From the NCBI GenBank assembly GCA_028713555.1, contig JAQTOA010000013.1, positions 26,871 through 90,870 of the forward strand: a DNA stretch of 64,000 nucleotides. Direction: 5' to 3'. The notes under the pieces were generated by a model, which saw nothing but the letters and a program-made list of their open reading frames with translations, was not told where the DNA came from and ran no database searches. The DNA is from Sterolibacterium sp. (GTDB lineage Bacteria; Pseudomonadota; Gammaproteobacteria; Burkholderiales; Rhodocyclaceae). The position numbers were made by a program, and so were the translations under genes. Shown one piece after another: positions 47,963 through 57,129 of this stretch (position 1 is its first letter; each line of letters starts with the position of its first letter).

Positions 47963-47996
47963 ATAAAAAAGGGCGAAGGCTCCATAGCCTTCGCCC
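47963..47996 (-). terminator. Intrinsic terminator of the glycine riboswitch
   Basis: On the minus strand an 11-base perfect stem (GGGCGAAGGCT/AGCCTTCGCCC with a 4-base loop, 47971-47996) is followed by a U-rich tract. It lies between the second aptamer and gcvT, so it is the regulated expression platform: termination without glycine, read-through with it. Confidence 0.85.
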
Positions 47997-47997
47997 C

Positions 47998-48150
47998 ATC
48001 TGTCCCTTGTACCTGAGAGATTAACTCCTTCGGTGGGTAGACTGTGCCTACCGCTCTCCAGATTTTTACTGCGTCGCCGGCCCTTTTGCCTGAGCGGTTC
48101 CTGAGCTGTTGCGCCTTCGGCGGTGAAGAATCTTCACACTCTCCCTGCGA
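47998..48150 (-). promoter_or_regulatory. Tandem glycine riboswitch controlling gcvTHP
   Basis: Read on the minus strand, two glycine aptamers follow one another. Aptamer 1 runs from GGGAGAG (about 48145) through CCGCCGAAGG and GCTCAGGCAAAAGGG; aptamer 2 from CTGGAGAGC (about 48062) through CCACCGAAGGAG and CTCAGGTACAAGGGACAG. These are the conserved glycine riboswitch blocks. Gene context (gcvT next) agrees. Such tandem switches usually turn the cleavage operon on when glycine is plentiful. Confidence 0.93.
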
Positions 48151-48260
48151 CTGGCAGGATTATGCTTGCTTGCCGTTGCCATGGCAAGAGCGGCGCGACA
48201 GAGTGGCAGGGCGGGGCATGGCATGGCATGGCCAGAAACACCGGATGTTAGAATGGAAAA

Positions 48261-49130
48261 ATGAAGCAGAGCTTCTCGGAATTTATCGAACTGCGCGGCA
48301 TGCGCATCCACGCCCGAATTTGGGGCCCGATAAATGCTCCACAATTATTTCTTTTGCATGGCTGGATGGATGTCTCGGCCACTTTCCAGTTTTTGGTCGA
48401 TGCCTTGACCCGCGACTGGCGGGTGATTGCGCCTGACTGGCGCGGCTTCGGTCTGTCGCAGTGGAACAATCATAGCTATTGGTTTCCCGATTATGTCGCC
48501 GACCTGGATGCACTGCTTGCGCATTATTCGCCGGATACGCCGGCGCGCTTGGTCGGCCACAGCATGGGCGGCAATGCCGCCTGCCTGTATGCCGGCATCC
48601 GGCCCGAGCGTGTCGCCAGCCTGGTTTCTCTGGAAGGATTCGGCCTGTATTTTATCGATTCGGCCGAAGCCCCCGATCGTTATGCAAAATGGCTCGACCA
48701 GTTGCGCGCCGGACCCGCTTTTACCCGCTACGCCAACCGTGCCGAGTTTGCGGCGCGCCTGCGGCGCGGCAATACGCGCCTGACCGCCGACCAGGCCACT
48801 TTCCTGGCCGAGCATCTGGGTCGGGAAACTAGCGACAAGCAGGTTGTAGTGGCGGGCGATCCCTTCCACAAACTGCCGAACCCGGTACGCTACCGCCTTG
48901 ATGAGGCCAAGGCCTGCTGGCGAAGAGTAGTTGCTCCGGTGTTGTGGGTGGCGGCGAGGGATTCTTTCATCATGAAAAGTTATGCTGGCAAGGACGGTGA
49001 GGCAGACTTCAAGGATCGAAATTCCTGCTTTCGTGACATCCGTGTCGAAGTGCTGGAGGATGCCGGCCATAACCTGCATCATGACCAGCCCGTGCAGGTG
49101 GCGCGTCTGATCGAGGAGTTCTGTTCATGA
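48261..49130 (+). CDS. Alpha/beta hydrolase
   Basis: A 289-residue alpha/beta-fold hydrolase with no signal peptide. Oxyanion-loop start LFLLHGWMD, nucleophile elbow GHSMGG, and the catalytic His in EDAGHNLHHD are seen. Substrate unknown; relatives include esterases and epoxide-hydrolase-like enzymes. It diverges from the gcv riboswitch, and its stop overlaps the RNase AM gene start (ATGA), which suggests co-expression but not a shared function. Confidence 0.88.
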   Translation: MKQSFSEFIELRGMRIHARIWGPINAPQLFLLHGWMDVSATFQFLVDALTRDWRVIAPDWRGFGLSQWNNHSYWFPDYVADLDALLAHYSPDTPARLVGHSMGGNAACLYAGIRPERVASLVSLEGFGLYFIDSAEAPDRYAKWLDQLRAGPAFTRYANRAEFAARLRRGNTRLTADQATFLAEHLGRETSDKQVVVAGDPFHKLPNPVRYRLDEAKACWRRVVAPVLWVAARDSFIMKSYAGKDGEADFKDRNSCFRDIRVEVLEDAGHNLHHDQPVQVARLIEEFCS

Positions 49131-49990
49131 GCACGAACACAGATACAGCCGCAGTCGCCAATGCCGATCTCCACTGCCATTCCACTTACTCTGATGGATT
49201 ACTGAGGCCGCAAGAGATCGTCCGTCGTGCTTATGCCAACGGCGTCGATCTGCTGGCGCTGACCGACCACGACGAGGTTGGCGGCCTTGGCGAAGCGCGT
49301 TTGGCTGCCCAGGAGCTTGGCCTGAAGTTTATCGATGGCGTTGAAATTTCGGTTTCCTGGGACGATGACACCACAGTGCATATCGTTGCGCTGGACATCG
49401 ATCCGGATCACCCGGCATTGCTCGCCGGCCTGGCGCAGGTGCGCAGAGGGCGCGGCGAGCGGGCGAGCCGGATGGCGGCCGAACTCGACAATGTCGGCAT
49501 CCATGGCGCCCATCAAGGTGCGTTGCGCTATGTCGGCAATCCGGCCTTGGTGGGCCGTTCGCATTTTGCCCGCTACATCGTCGAGACGGGGCACGCCAAG
49601 GATTTTAGATCGGTTTTCGATCACTGGCTGGCCAAGGGTAAACCCGGTTATGTTGCCCACTCATGGGCGACGTTGGCTCAGGCGCTGGGATGGATAGGTG
49701 CCGCTGGTGGTATTGCGGTTATGGCGCATCCAGGCCGCTACCGGCTCAGCAACAAGACGTTGCGTCGCCTGCTGGCCGAGTTTCGCGAACTCGGCGGCAA
49801 GGGAATCGAGGTGCTGTCCGGCTCTCACAGCGATGTGGATACCCGTGAGTTCGCCCGATATGCACGGGAGTTCGGCTTTCTGGCCTCGCGCGCCTCGGAT
49901 TTTCACGGACCTGGCGAGAGCCGGATCGACTTGGGCATGCTTCCGCGCTTGCCCGATAACCTGACGCCGGTATGGGGAGATTTTCGCTAA
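49127..49990 (+). CDS. rnm: RNase AM (PHP-domain 5'-3' exonuclease, YciV family)
   Basis: A 287-residue PHP-domain phosphoesterase. Metal ligands are in DLHCHSTYSDG, LTDHDEV, EISV, the His of VHIVAL, MAHPGRY and SDFHG. YciV/RNase AM of Escherichia coli trims 5' ends of rRNAs and degrades short RNAs. Its neighbour yciO, 4 bases downstream, is also a neighbour in Escherichia coli, supporting the assignment. Confidence 0.86.
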   Translation: MSTNTDTAAVANADLHCHSTYSDGLLRPQEIVRRAYANGVDLLALTDHDEVGGLGEARLAAQELGLKFIDGVEISVSWDDDTTVHIVALDIDPDHPALLAGLAQVRRGRGERASRMAAELDNVGIHGAHQGALRYVGNPALVGRSHFARYIVETGHAKDFRSVFDHWLAKGKPGYVAHSWATLAQALGWIGAAGGIAVMAHPGRYRLSNKTLRRLLAEFRELGGKGIEVLSGSHSDVDTREFARYAREFGFLASRASDFHGPGESRIDLGMLPRLPDNLTPVWGDFR

Positions 49991-49994
49991 GTTC

Positions 49995-50624
49995 ATGGCC
50001 CAGTTATTCACTCTGCATCCCCTCCATCCGCAGCCTCGCCTGCTCAAGCAGGCGGCGGAGCTCATCCGTGCCGGCGGGCTGGCGGCACTGCCGAGCGATT
50101 CTGCTTACGCCCTGGTGGGCCATCTCGGCGATGTCAGCTTGCTTGAACGAATCCGCAGCATTCGTGGCGTGGATGAGCGCCACCATTTCACCTTGATGTG
50201 TCGCGATCTTTCCCAGATCGCCACCTACGCCCGGGTCGACAATGCCCAGTTCCGCCTGCTCAAGGCAACTACACCAGGCAGTTACACCTTCATTCTCGAA
50301 GGTACCCGCGAGCTGCCAAGACGCTTGCTGCATCCCAAGCGCAAGACCATCGGTCTGCGTGTGCCGGATCATGCTCTGGTGCAGGCGCTGCTGGCCGAGC
50401 TTGATGAACCGCTGCTGACCTCGACGCTGATTCTGCCTGGCGACGATGCGCCACTTGCTGACGCCCAGCAGATTCGCGACCGCCTGGAGAAACGGCTCGA
50501 CCTGATCATCGACGCCGGTCCCTGCGGCAGGGAGATGACGACGGTAATCAACCTCAGTAGCGGCACCCCCGAACTGGTGCGCGTCGGGCGCGGCCCGCTG
50601 GCGCCGTTCGGCTTTGATGAGTAG
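49995..50624 (+). CDS. yciO: YciO, Sua5/YrdC-like protein
   Basis: A 209-residue protein of the Sua5/YciO/YrdC fold. The path QLFTLHPLHPQPRLLKQA, FTLMCRDLS, TPGSYTFILEGT and HPKRKTIGLRVPDH is that of YciO, not of the essential threonylcarbamoyl-AMP synthases TsaC or Sua5. Its role is not settled; weak threonylcarbamoyl-AMP activity or RNA binding has been proposed for the family. It is directly after rnm. Confidence 0.86.
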   Translation: MAQLFTLHPLHPQPRLLKQAAELIRAGGLAALPSDSAYALVGHLGDVSLLERIRSIRGVDERHHFTLMCRDLSQIATYARVDNAQFRLLKATTPGSYTFILEGTRELPRRLLHPKRKTIGLRVPDHALVQALLAELDEPLLTSTLILPGDDAPLADAQQIRDRLEKRLDLIIDAGPCGREMTTVINLSSGTPELVRVGRGPLAPFGFDE

Positions 50625-50685
50625 ATCGCTCGGGTGGCGGCAGCCGTCTTTGGTAGAATTGCCGCTTCGCCATTCCCTATCCCCT

Positions 50686-51345
50686 ATGGAAAACCTGATT
50701 CAGACGCTGGCGATCTATGCGTTACCAGTGATCTTTGCCATCACCTTGCACGAGGCGGCTCACGGCTATGTGGCTCGCCATTTCGGCGATCCGACGGCTT
50801 GGCAACTCGGCCGGGTCAGCCTGAATCCATTGCGGCATGTCGATCTGATGGGCACTATCGTCGTGCCTATCCTGATCCTCGTCAGCACCAAATTGATGGG
50901 TGGCGCCGGCATCCTGTTCGGCTGGGCCAAGCCGGTACCGGTGGATTTCAGTCGCCTCAACAATCCGAAAAAGGATATGTTATGGGTGGCGGTCGCCGGA
51001 CCGGGCGCGAATCTCGTCATGGCGCTGGGTTGGGCAAGCCTGCTCAAGTTGGCCGACGTCCTGCCCGAAAATGGCTACACTTTGCCGCTGGCCAAAATGA
51101 GCTTGGCGGGCATCGAGATCAATTCGGTGCTGATGTTGCTGAACCTGCTGCCCATTCCGCCGCTGGATGGCGGACGCATTGCGGTAAGTTTGCTGCCACA
51201 CCGCCTGGCGTGGAGATTCTCTCAACTCGAACGTTATGGTTTCTTTATCCTGCTGGCGCTGCTGTTTACCGGCGTGCTCGATGTGATCCTGTGGCCGCTG
51301 GTGATGGGCTTCCGCTATTTGCTTTCGTTATTGTTCCAATTCTGA
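50686..51345 (+). CDS. Site-2-protease-type M50 zinc metalloprotease
   Basis: A 219-residue polytopic membrane protein. HEAAH at residues 22-26 is the zinc site, and NLLPIPPLDGGR supplies the third ligand. There are about six hydrophobic segments and no PDZ domain, so it belongs to the small rhomboid-free S2P group common beside trpS and scpA. The ATG at 50686 lies just before the first membrane segment. Its substrate is unknown. trpS begins 4 bases after its stop. Confidence 0.88.
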   Translation: MENLIQTLAIYALPVIFAITLHEAAHGYVARHFGDPTAWQLGRVSLNPLRHVDLMGTIVVPILILVSTKLMGGAGILFGWAKPVPVDFSRLNNPKKDMLWVAVAGPGANLVMALGWASLLKLADVLPENGYTLPLAKMSLAGIEINSVLMLLNLLPIPPLDGGRIAVSLLPHRLAWRFSQLERYGFFILLALLFTGVLDVILWPLVMGFRYLLSLLFQF

Positions 51346-51349
51346 TCCC

Positions 51350-52552
51350 ATGTACGCTGAAAAAGTCCTTTCCGGAATGCGCCCCACAGGGCGTCTGCAC
51401 CTTGGCCATCATCATGGCGTACTGAAAAATTGGATCAAGCTCCAGCATGAATATCCCTGTCTGTTTTTTGTGGCCGATTGGCATGCGCTGACAACCGATT
51501 ACGACGAACCCGGCGGCATAGTCGATAGCGCCTGGGATATGATTGTCGACTGGCTGGCTGCCGGTGTCGATCCCACGCAAGCGACGCTGTTCATCCAGTC
51601 GCGCGTTCCGGAGCATGCCGAGTTGCATTTGCTGCTGTCGATGATGACCCCGCTGGGATGGCTGGAGCGCGTGCCGACCTACAAGGATCAGCAAGAAAAA
51701 CTGACGCACAAGGATCTTACGACCTATGGATTTCTTGGCTATCCGCTGCTACAGGCTGCCGATATCCTGATTTATCGCGCTGATAAAGTGCCCGTGGGCG
51801 AAGACCAGGTGCCGCATATTGAATTCACTCGTGAGATCGCCCGGCGTTTCAATCATATTTACGGGCGCGAGCCGGGTTTCGAGGACAAGGCCAAGGCGGC
51901 GGTGAAAAAGCTTGGCAGTAAACGCGCCAAGCTCTATCAGGAATTGCGCACCCGTTTCCAGGAGAAGGGCGAGGAGGACGCGCTGGAACAGGCGCATGCC
52001 CTGCTCGATGAGGCGCAAAGCCTTTCCCATGGCGATCGCGAGCGTTTGTTTGGCTTCCTTGAGGGGGGCGGCAAGATGATCCTGGTTGAACCGGCAGTCT
52101 TGCTGACCGAAGCCGCGCGCATGCCCGGCCTGGATGGCCAGAAAATGTCTAAGTCATACGGCAACACCATTACCTTGCGTGAAGATGCGGACAGCGTGCG
52201 CAAAAAAATCCGCACCATGCAGACCGATCCGCAACGCGTGCGGCGAACCGATGTCGGCGATCCGACAAAATGTCCGGTATGGCAGTTCCACGTCATTTAT
52301 TCGAGCGACACGGTCAAACAGTGGGTGCAGACCGGCTGCAGGAGCGCCGGGATTGGCTGTATCGAATGCAAGCAACCGGTGATCGAGGCCGTATTGAAGG
52401 AGCAGGAACCGATGCACGAGCGGGCTCAGGTGTATCTTGACGATCCGCAACTGGTGCGCAACATCATCGCCGACGGCTGCGAGAAGGCGCGCAAGCTGGC
52501 GCAGGAAACCATGCGTGACGTGCGCGAGGCGATGGGACTGGATTACTCATGA
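51350..52552 (+). CDS. trpS: Tryptophan--tRNA ligase
   Basis: Class I aminoacyl-tRNA synthetase charging tRNA-Trp. The HIGH-type motif is HLGH at residues 17-20 and KMSKS is at 265-269. At 400 residues it is about 65 longer than the Escherichia coli enzyme, owing to a charged insert near residues 180-235 (KAKAAVKKLGSKRAKLYQEL and following), which I recall in other betaproteobacterial TrpS. The stop overlaps the scpA start (ATGA). Confidence 0.94.
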   Translation: MYAEKVLSGMRPTGRLHLGHHHGVLKNWIKLQHEYPCLFFVADWHALTTDYDEPGGIVDSAWDMIVDWLAAGVDPTQATLFIQSRVPEHAELHLLLSMMTPLGWLERVPTYKDQQEKLTHKDLTTYGFLGYPLLQAADILIYRADKVPVGEDQVPHIEFTREIARRFNHIYGREPGFEDKAKAAVKKLGSKRAKLYQELRTRFQEKGEEDALEQAHALLDEAQSLSHGDRERLFGFLEGGGKMILVEPAVLLTEAARMPGLDGQKMSKSYGNTITLREDADSVRKKIRTMQTDPQRVRRTDVGDPTKCPVWQFHVIYSSDTVKQWVQTGCRSAGIGCIECKQPVIEAVLKEQEPMHERAQVYLDDPQLVRNIIADGCEKARKLAQETMRDVREAMGLDYS

Positions 52553-53418
52553 ACGCTGAGTTGATTGACCGCGATGATCTGCCACAACCCACAACCGCCC
52601 CAGTTGGCGTGGACATGACACCGCCCGATTTGCCGCACTTCCCCAAGGTTTATGGCGAACCGATGTTCGAAATGCCGCGGGATCTGTATATCCCGCCGGA
52701 TGCTCTAGAGGTCATCCTGGAGTCCTTCGAGGGGCCGCTCGACCTGCTGCTTTACTTGATTCGCAAAGCCAACATCAGCGTCCTCGACATTCCGATGGCG
52801 GCGCTGACACATCAATATCTGGCGTATGTGGAAGCGATGCACAAGCGCAATCTGGAACTTGCCGCGGAATATCTGTTGATGGCGGCGATGCTGATCGAGA
52901 TCAAGTCGCGCATGCTGTTGCCGCGACCGCCCAAGGTCGATACGGGCGAGCCGGAAGACCCCCGCGCGGAGTTGGTGCGACGTCTGCTCGAATATGAGCA
53001 GATGAAGGCCGCCGCCGCCAAACTTGATGCTTTGCCGCAGGCCGAACGCGACTATGAATGGGTCACCGTGTGGATCGCCGACAAGCTTGCCGAGCGGCAG
53101 CCCGCGGTCAGCCTGCAGGATCTGCAGACCGCTTGGCTGGGGCTGATGAAGCAAGCCCAAATCATGCAGCACCACAAGATCAAGCGCGAGGAACTTTCGG
53201 TGCGTGAGCACATGAGCCAGATTCTGCGACGTTTGCAAGGCGGCGCTTTTGTTTCCTTCGATCGCTTGTTCGCGATCGAGACCGGTGTTTCCAGTTTGGT
53301 GGTCAGCTTTCTCGCCATGCTTGAACTGGTGCGCGAGAGCCTGATCGAGATTACCCAGAGCGAGGCGCTCGCTCCTATTTATGCGAGATTGGCCGATGCA
53401 AACACTTTACACGCCTGA
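52549..53418 (+). CDS. scpA: Segregation and condensation protein A
   Basis: Kleisin subunit of the SMC-ScpAB condensin complex. The 289-residue protein has a proline-rich N-terminal tail of about 55 residues, then [20 protein letters not shown], the kleisin start, and a C-terminal winged helix ([20 protein letters not shown]). It overlaps trpS by 4 bases and scpB by 23. Confidence 0.93.
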   Translation: MNAELIDRDDLPQPTTAPVGVDMTPPDLPHFPKVYGEPMFEMPRDLYIPPDALEVILESFEGPLDLLLYLIRKANISVLDIPMAALTHQYLAYVEAMHKRNLELAAEYLLMAAMLIEIKSRMLLPRPPKVDTGEPEDPRAELVRRLLEYEQMKAAAAKLDALPQAERDYEWVTVWIADKLAERQPAVSLQDLQTAWLGLMKQAQIMQHHKIKREELSVREHMSQILRRLQGGAFVSFDRLFAIETGVSSLVVSFLAMLELVRESLIEITQSEALAPIYARLADANTLHA

Positions 53419-53968
53419 AGACTACAAGCGCGTCCTTGAAGTGGCACTGCTTGCCGCTGCCGAGCCACTCCCGCTGGCCGAGTTGAAGCGCCTGTTCGAC
53501 GACGATTTTGACGATGATACCTTGCGCACGCTGCTCGCCGACTTGCGCGGCGACTGGTTGCAGCGTGGCATCGAGCTGGCGCAGTTGGCCAGTGGCTGGC
53601 GCTTCCAGACCCGTCCCGAGTTTCAACCTTACCTCGATCGTTTGAAGAACGAGAAGGCGCCGAAATATTCTCGCGCCGTGATGGAAACGCTGGCTATCAT
53701 CGCTTATCGCCAACCGGTGACGCGCGGCGATATCGAAGAGATTCGCGGGGTGGCGGTTTCCCCGAACATTCTTAAGACGCTGGAGACCCGCGATTGGATC
53801 GACGCCGTCGGCCACCGTGATGCGCCGGGTCGCCCGGTGCTCTACGCTACCACCAAGAAATTCCTCGACGACCTTGGCCTGCGCAGTTTGGCTGAGTTGC
53901 CCCCGTTGACCGACGTCGAGCGAGTTTTGGAGACTGTCGATGCCGCTCCCCCGCAAAGCCAGGGTTAA
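53396..53968 (+). CDS. scpB: Segregation and condensation protein B
   Basis: Partner of ScpA in the SMC condensin. The 190-residue protein has two winged-helix domains, with the typical [20 protein letters not shown] and IRGVAVS segments. The ATG at 53396 lies inside the scpA 3' end; a start 15 bases upstream is possible. Its 3' end overlaps rluB by 29 bases. Confidence 0.93.
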   Translation: MQTLYTPEDYKRVLEVALLAAAEPLPLAELKRLFDDDFDDDTLRTLLADLRGDWLQRGIELAQLASGWRFQTRPEFQPYLDRLKNEKAPKYSRAVMETLAIIAYRQPVTRGDIEEIRGVAVSPNILKTLETRDWIDAVGHRDAPGRPVLYATTKKFLDDLGLRSLAELPPLTDVERVLETVDAAPPQSQG

Positions 53969-54980
53969 ACGCCCCATCCAGCGTAACACGCCGTTTCGCC
54001 CGCCTTCGGGAACGGCCAAGTCCCGGCGTGAGCCTGATGATCAGTTCGAAGCTGATCATGCCGATGCGGGCAAGCCTCCACGGCGAACTACACCATCCCA
54101 ACCTGGGGGCGTTGTTGGCTCCCCACGCACTGACGAGGTGGCGCGCGTTACTCGCCGCCCCAGAACGACAGGTACGCGTGCCTCAGCGGAGATCGCCGAG
54201 TCGATCAAACTCCAGAAGGCGCTTGCCGATGCGGGCTATGGCTCGCGTCGCGAATTGGAGAAATGGATTGCCGACGGTCGGGTCAGCGTCAATGCCCAAC
54301 CGGCGCATGTTGGCCAGCGCATCGGCGCGACGGACAAAGTTCGCGTCAACGGCAAGCTGGCTCATCTGAGATTTGCCGCCGAGCGCCGGCAGCGCGTGCT
54401 GCTTTACCATAAGCCGGAAGGCGAAATCGTCTCGCGTGACGATCCGCAAGGCCGTCCCAGCGTCTTCGACAAGTTGCCGAAGATGCGCGGAGGCCGATGG
54501 ATTGCCGTCGGTCGGCTGGATTTCAATTCCTGTGGCTTGTTGTTGTTTACCAACGACGGTGCCTTGGCGGAGCGGTTGATGCATCCACGCAGCGAGATCG
54601 AACGCGAATACGCGGTGCGGGTGGTCGGTGAACTGACTATTGAGAACAAGCGGCAACTGACCGAAGGGGTCGAGTTGGAAGATGGCTTGGCGCACTTTGG
54701 ACGTTTGATCGATGGCGGTGGCGAGGGAACCAACCGCTGGTACCGCCTGACTATCTCCGAAGGGCGCAACCGCGAAGTGAGGCGGATGTTCGAGGCAGTC
54801 GGCGTGACGGTCAGCCGCCTGATGCGGGTGCGCTATGGGCCGGTAATGATGTCGCCGCGGTTGAAGCGGGGGATGGTCTTGGAATTGGAACCAGCCGAGG
54901 TTGCCGCTTTGGTAAAGCAGACACCGGCCGCGAAATCCTCTTTGACAATGGCCAAACTCCCTGAAGAAACTGAGGAATGA
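53940..54980 (+). CDS. rluB: 23S rRNA pseudouridine(2605) synthase RluB
   Basis: Makes the pseudouridine near position 2605 of 23S rRNA. The 346-residue protein has a disordered basic tail of about 85 residues, an S4 RNA-binding domain ([20 protein letters not shown]) and the RsuA/RluB catalytic domain with the Asp motif [16 protein letters not shown], in which Ser-Cys replaces the usual Thr-Glu pair; the Asp is kept. [11 protein letters not shown] is intact. It belongs to the trpS-scpA-scpB-rluB run. Confidence 0.9.
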   Translation: MPLPRKARVKRPIQRNTPFRPPSGTAKSRREPDDQFEADHADAGKPPRRTTPSQPGGVVGSPRTDEVARVTRRPRTTGTRASAEIAESIKLQKALADAGYGSRRELEKWIADGRVSVNAQPAHVGQRIGATDKVRVNGKLAHLRFAAERRQRVLLYHKPEGEIVSRDDPQGRPSVFDKLPKMRGGRWIAVGRLDFNSCGLLLFTNDGALAERLMHPRSEIEREYAVRVVGELTIENKRQLTEGVELEDGLAHFGRLIDGGGEGTNRWYRLTISEGRNREVRRMFEAVGVTVSRLMRVRYGPVMMSPRLKRGMVLELEPAEVAALVKQTPAAKSSLTMAKLPEETEE

Positions 54981-54981
54981 G

Positions 54982-55010
54982 TTGCTTAGCAGATCGTCAT
55001 CTTATATAAT
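54982..55010 (+). promoter_or_regulatory. Sigma-70 promoter of the rimP-nusA-infB operon
   Basis: TTGCTT at 54982-54987 and TATAAT at 55005-55010 are 17 bases apart. The start would be near 55017, giving a leader of about 130 bases before rimP. Confidence 0.75.
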
Positions 55011-55114
55011 CAGCGCGTTTTGCAGCGTGCCGTTCGTTCCGGTAAAACCAATGCGGCGTGTCTGACATTTTCCGGTTCTCCTGCGCAGACCGCGCGGTGA
55101 GGGAGTACATGAGG

Positions 55115-55139
55115 ATGGGCGTTTCGCCCATTTTTTTTT
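55115..55139 (+). terminator. Intrinsic terminator in the rimP leader (probable attenuator)
   Basis: ATGGGCG-TTT-CGCCCAT forms a perfect 7-base stem followed by nine T residues. It sits after the operon promoter and 9 bases before the rimP start, so it would stop the operon unless bypassed. A similar terminator-bearing leader is known before rimP in gammaproteobacteria. Confidence 0.85.
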
Positions 55140-55148
55140 GCAGCAGCG

Positions 55149-55601
55149 ATGAAGCAGCGTGCGGTGTGCGGTATGCAATTGGCTGAATTAATTGAACAGA
55201 CGGTAGGCGGATTGGGTTACGAACTCGTGGATTTCGAGACCAGTCCGCGTGCCCGCCTGCTGCGCGTGTTTATCGATGCGCCCGAGGGCGTGAGTATCGA
55301 TGACTGCGCGGCAGTCAGCAATCATTTGTCACGTCTGTTCGTGGTTGAAAATGTGGATTATGACCGTCTCGAAGTTTCTTCTCCGGGGCTTGACCGGCCG
55401 CTCAGGAAGGCGGCGGATTTTGTGCGATACGCCGGACAGGAAGCTCAGTTGCGGATGCGCCTGCCGGTCAATGGCCAGCGCAATTTCAGCGGCGTAATAG
55501 CCGGTTTGAAAGAAGGCGTGGTGTTATTGCAGGGTACCGAAGTGGCTTATGAACTAGCCTTGGATCAGATCGAGAAAGCTCGACTGGTGCCGAAGTTTTA
55601 A
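55149..55601 (+). CDS. rimP: Ribosome maturation factor RimP
   Basis: Needed for late 30S subunit maturation. The 150-residue protein has the conserved DYDRLEVSSPGLDRPL segment and an Sm-like C-terminal domain. Two starts are possible: ATG at 55149 and ATG at 55173; the latter gives MQLAELIEQTV, a common RimP beginning. Neither has a clear ribosome-binding site, and the first is only 9 bases after the T run of the terminator. First gene of the nusA-infB operon. Confidence 0.93.
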   Translation: MKQRAVCGMQLAELIEQTVGGLGYELVDFETSPRARLLRVFIDAPEGVSIDDCAAVSNHLSRLFVVENVDYDRLEVSSPGLDRPLRKAADFVRYAGQEAQLRMRLPVNGQRNFSGVIAGLKEGVVLLQGTEVAYELALDQIEKARLVPKF

Positions 55602-55634
55602 GGGAATCGGAAAGAGAATGCGGGAGATAGCAAG

Positions 55635-57113
55635 ATGAGTCGCGAATTGTTGCTACTGGTGGATGCCTTGTCACGTGAAAAGAACGTCCAAAAGGATATC
55701 GTATTCACTGCCCTCGAACTGGCACTTGCTTCCGCCACCAAGAAAAAAACCAACGAAGAAGCCGATGTCCGCGTAGAAGTCGATCGCGAGAGCGGGGAAT
55801 TTGAGGCATTTCGCCGTTGGCTGGTGGTTGAAGATGAGTTGGTCGAGAATCCCGAGCAACAGATCGGTTTGACCGAGGCGCGCAAGCAGATCGAAGATAT
55901 TTCACTGGATGACTACATCGAGGAAACGCTGGAGCCGGTCGACTTCGGCCGCATCGGTGCCCAGGCTGCGAAGCAGGTGATCTTGCAAAAGATTCGCGAT
56001 GCCGAGCGCGAGCAGATTCTGAACGACTTCCTTGAGCGCAAGGAACATCTCGTCACCGGTACCGTTAAGCGCATGGAACGAGGCAATGCCATCATCGAAG
56101 CAGGCCGTATCGAGGCGGCTCTGCCGCGCGAGCAGATGATCCCAAGGGAAAACCTGCGTCCCGGCGACCGAGTTCGGGCATGGCTGATGAAGATCGATCG
56201 CACTGCCCGCGGTCCGCAACTGATCCTCTCGCGGACCGCGCCACAATTCATCATGAAGTTGTTCGAACTGGAAGTCCCGGAGATTGAGGATGGTTTGCTC
56301 GAGATCAAATCCGCGGCCCGTGACCCAGGCGTACGCGCCAAAATTGCCGTCAAATCCAACGATCCGCGGGTCGACCCGATCGGCACCTGTGTCGGCATGC
56401 GCGGATCACGCGTGACTGCGGTAACCAACGAACTGGCGGGGGAACGTGTAGATATCATCCTCTGGTCGGCAGATCCGGCGCAATTCGTGATTGGTGCGCT
56501 GGCCCCGGCCGAGGTGTCGAGCATCATGGTTGATGAGGAAAAGCATGCCATGGACGTGGTGGTTAGCGAGGACAATCTGGCCATTGCGATCGGTCGTGGC
56601 GGCCAGAACGTACGACTGGCTTCGGAATTGACCGGTTGGACCATCAACCTGATGACGGTGGAAGAGTCGCAACAGAAATCAGAGCAAGAACACGATGTGA
56701 TTCGCCAGTTGTTTGTGGGAAAACTTGACGTCGACCAGGAAGTCGCCGACATCCTGATTGAGGAAGGATTTTCCACCCTCGAGGAGGTTGCTTACGTCCC
56801 CCTCACTGAAATGCTGGAGATCGACGCTTTCGATGAGGCCACCGTGAATGAACTGCGGGATCGCGCACGCAATGTGTTGCTGACCGAAGCGATCGTGGAC
56901 GAAGAGCAACTTGAGAACGTGGCTGATGACCTGCTCGAACTCGAAGGGATGGACAAGCCGCTTGCCGCCAAGCTGTCGCGGGGCAATGTCCGTACTCGCG
57001 ACGATCTGGCCGACTTGGCTACGGATGAACTGATGGAACTTACCGGCGTTGAGGAAGAGCGGGCCAAAGCCCTGATCACCTCGGCGCGCGCGCATTGGTT
57101 CGCAGCAGAATAA
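55635..57113 (+). CDS. nusA: Transcription termination/antitermination protein NusA
   Basis: RNA polymerase-binding factor controlling pausing, termination and rRNA antitermination. The 492-residue protein has the N-terminal polymerase-binding domain, S1 (about 135-200), two KH domains ([14 protein letters not shown] and [13 protein letters not shown]) and two C-terminal acidic repeats ([18 protein letters not shown] and the related LARGNV-type repeat near 445-490). NusA may regulate its own operon at the leader terminator. Confidence 0.95.
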   Translation: MSRELLLLVDALSREKNVQKDIVFTALELALASATKKKTNEEADVRVEVDRESGEFEAFRRWLVVEDELVENPEQQIGLTEARKQIEDISLDDYIEETLEPVDFGRIGAQAAKQVILQKIRDAEREQILNDFLERKEHLVTGTVKRMERGNAIIEAGRIEAALPREQMIPRENLRPGDRVRAWLMKIDRTARGPQLILSRTAPQFIMKLFELEVPEIEDGLLEIKSAARDPGVRAKIAVKSNDPRVDPIGTCVGMRGSRVTAVTNELAGERVDIILWSADPAQFVIGALAPAEVSSIMVDEEKHAMDVVVSEDNLAIAIGRGGQNVRLASELTGWTINLMTVEESQQKSEQEHDVIRQLFVGKLDVDQEVADILIEEGFSTLEEVAYVPLTEMLEIDAFDEATVNELRDRARNVLLTEAIVDEEQLENVADDLLELEGMDKPLAAKLSRGNVRTRDDLADLATDELMELTGVEEERAKALITSARAHWFAAE

Positions 57114-57129
57114 GCGCAGGGGATCAGCC

